Source of the DNA: Dokdonella_A sp014338185 | Lineage (GTDB): Bacteria > Pseudomonadota > Gammaproteobacteria > Xanthomonadales > Rhodanobacteraceae | Reading direction: 5' to 3' | DNA: 64,000 nucleotides | Assembly: GCA_030263295.1 (NCBI GenBank) | Contig: SZOS01000001.1 | Location: forward strand, 186,001 to 250,000 | Part shown: positions 62,756 to 64,000 of the stretch, one piece after another | Numbering within the stretch: the stretch's first letter is position 1 | Layout: each line of letters starts with the position of its first letter | Program-made: the position numbers and the translations under genes | Notes under the pieces: generated by a model | Told to the model about the DNA's origin: nothing | Seen by the model: the letters and a program-made list of their open reading frames with translations, nothing else | Database searches by the model: none

Positions 62756-64000
62756 ATGCGCACCGTACTGGTGATCGACGACAACCCTGCCGTGGGCACC
62801 GCGCTCGACCTGTTGTTCGGCCTGCGCGAGATCCGCACCCTGCATGCCGCCACGCCCGCGGACGGCCTGGCGCTGCTCGCGCGCGAGCGCGTCGACCTGG
62901 TGGTGCAGGACATGAACTTCAGCGCCGACACCACCTCGGGCGAAGAGGGCGTGGCGCTGTTCCGCGCCCTGCGCGCCAAGTACGCGGACTTGCCGATCGT
63001 CCTGCTCACGGCGTGGACGCGCCTGGAAACCGCGGTCGAGCTGGTCAAGGCCGGCGCTGCCGACTACCTGTCCAAGCCGTGGGACGACCACAAGCTGGTG
63101 GCCACGGTCGAGAACCTGCTGGAGCTGGCGGAGGCCACCCGCGAGGTCGCGCGGTTTCGCGACGAGCGCCGTCGCCGGCGCAAGGCGCTGGCCGACCAGT
63201 ACGACCTGCGCGGACTGGTGTTCGCCTCGGCGGCGACCGAGCGCGTGGTCGAGCTGGCCTGCCAGGTCGCGCGCGCCGATGTGCCCGTGCTCATCACCGG
63301 ACCCAACGGCGCGGGCAAGGAGCGCATCGCCGAGATCGTGCAGGCGAACTCGGCGTTCCGCAGCGGGCCGTTCGTGACCGTCAACTGCGGCGCGTTGCCG
63401 TCGGAACTGATCGAGGCCGAATTGTTCGGCGCCGAGCCGGGCGCCTACACCGGCGCCGCCAGCAAGGCGCGCGAGGGGCGCTTCGAGATGGCCGACGGGG
63501 GCACCCTGTTCCTCGACGAGATCGGCAACCTGCCGCTGGCCGGCCAGGCCAAGCTGCTGCGCGTGCTCGAAAGCGGCCAGTTCGAGCGCTTGGGTTCGAG
63601 CAGGACGCGCACCGTCAAGGTGCGCGTGATCAGCGCCACCAATGCCGACCTGCCCGCGTTGATCCGTGATGGCAGGTTCCGCGAGGACCTGTATTACCGC
63701 CTCAACGTCATCGAGCTGCGACTGCCCCCGCTGGCCGAGCGCGGTGACGACGTGTTGCCGCTGGCTGAGCATTTCCTCGCGGGCGCCGCGCGCCTGGATG
63801 CGGGCGCACGCGCGGCGCTGCTCGCGCACGCGTGGCCCGGCAACGTGCGCGAGCTCAAGAACGCGATCCAGCGCGCGCAATTGCTGTGCAGCGAGGGCGT
63901 GATCAGCGCGCGTGACCTCGGCCTCACGCTCGCGCGCGCCAGCGCCGTGCGTGGCGGCCCCGAGGCCGAGCCCGATCGCGCGATGATCGAGACCGCACTC
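62756..64000 (+). CDS. NtrC-family sigma-54-dependent response regulator (3' end outside window)
   Basis: About 415 codons are visible. The receiver domain begins RTVLVIDDNPAVG, with phospho-acceptor Asp52 in VVQDMNF, Thr in LLTAW and Lys in YLSKPW. The AAA+ domain has Walker A-like GPNGAGKERIAE, the sigma-54 contact loop GAYTGAASKAREGRFEMADG (Tyr where GAFTGA has Phe), Walker B GGTLFLDEIG and the RFREDLYYRLNVIELRLPPL block. The AAA+ Walker A differs from the usual GETGTGKE (GPNGAGKE), which keeps the Gly-Lys core. The DNA-binding C-terminus lies beyond the edge. It probably activates the sigma-54 promoter at 58035; its sensor kinase is not in the window. Confidence 0.92.
   Translation, partial: MRTVLVIDDNPAVGTALDLLFGLREIRTLHAATPADGLALLARERVDLVVQDMNFSADTTSGEEGVALFRALRAKYADLPIVLLTAWTRLETAVELVKAGAADYLSKPWDDHKLVATVENLLELAEATREVARFRDERRRRRKALADQYDLRGLVFASAATERVVELACQVARADVPVLITGPNGAGKERIAEIVQANSAFRSGPFVTVNCGALPSELIEAELFGAEPGAYTGAASKAREGRFEMADGGTLFLDEIGNLPLAGQAKLLRVLESGQFERLGSSRTRTVKVRVISATNADLPALIRDGRFREDLYYRLNVIELRLPPLAERGDDVLPLAEHFLAGAARLDAGARAALLAHAWPGNVRELKNAIQRAQLLCSEGVISARDLGLTLARASAVRGGPEAEPDRAMIETAL

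Overview
The window reads as a chromosomal segment of a high-GC gammaproteobacterium of the Xanthomonadales/Lysobacterales type (Rhodanobacteraceae-like). This is inferred from the gene order (glyA-nrdR-rib genes-nusB-thiL-pgpA; ruvC-ruvA-kup-ruvB-ybgC-tol-pal-cpoB-queE-queC) and from base composition. A 60-base core stretch I counted is 70% G+C. No rRNA, CRISPR array, complete insertion sequence or recombinase gene was seen.

Region 1 (1-19.5 kb) is housekeeping: ettA (cut by the left edge), glyA, nrdR, a lipoprotein gene, the riboflavin genes with nusB, thiL and pgpA, then bamD, rluD, pgeF, a DUF4166 gene, a saccharopine-dehydrogenase-like gene, an FAD oxidoreductase, folK, clpB behind a sigma-32-type promoter, and a SAM methyltransferase. 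Region 2 (19.7-26.4 kb) is a vitamin B12 locus. Two near-identical cobalamin riboswitches precede a BtuM-like membrane protein and btuB; two signal-less BtuF-like proteins and cobB complete it. Region 3 (26.5-41.6 kb) holds fmdB, a DUF3011 protein, aspS, a hydrolase, the ruv genes with kup, the Tol-Pal system, two queuosine genes and tRNA-Lys.

Region 4 (about 41.6-52.6 kb) is accessory DNA between tRNA-Lys and dusA. It contains a decayed higB-like toxin gene, a native-looking Rnk-family gene, a defence operon and a toxin-antitoxin pair. In the defence operon the catalytic core of a restriction-modification methyltransferase is missing. In its place sit two lower-GC genes, an HNH endonuclease and a MazG-like pyrophosphohydrolase; an AAA ATPase, a small unknown protein and an intact helicase-nuclease follow. 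The 5' end of dusA is present up to three times: a possible native start near 42.9 kb, a second start at 50.9 kb and the working start at 52.57 kb. A 24-bp direct repeat in dusA brackets the toxin-antitoxin element. I read this as two successive insertions at dusA, each supplying a replacement dusA start.

Region 5 (52.6-64 kb) has dusA, an ABC-F ATPase (uup), an ECF sigma/anti-sigma/double-PDZ operon on the minus strand and, divergently, a four-gene HlyD/ABC export operon. That operon has a near-perfect sigma-54 promoter and an upstream dyad, and is followed by an NtrC-type response regulator that runs off the right edge. This looks like a self-contained sigma-54 circuit.
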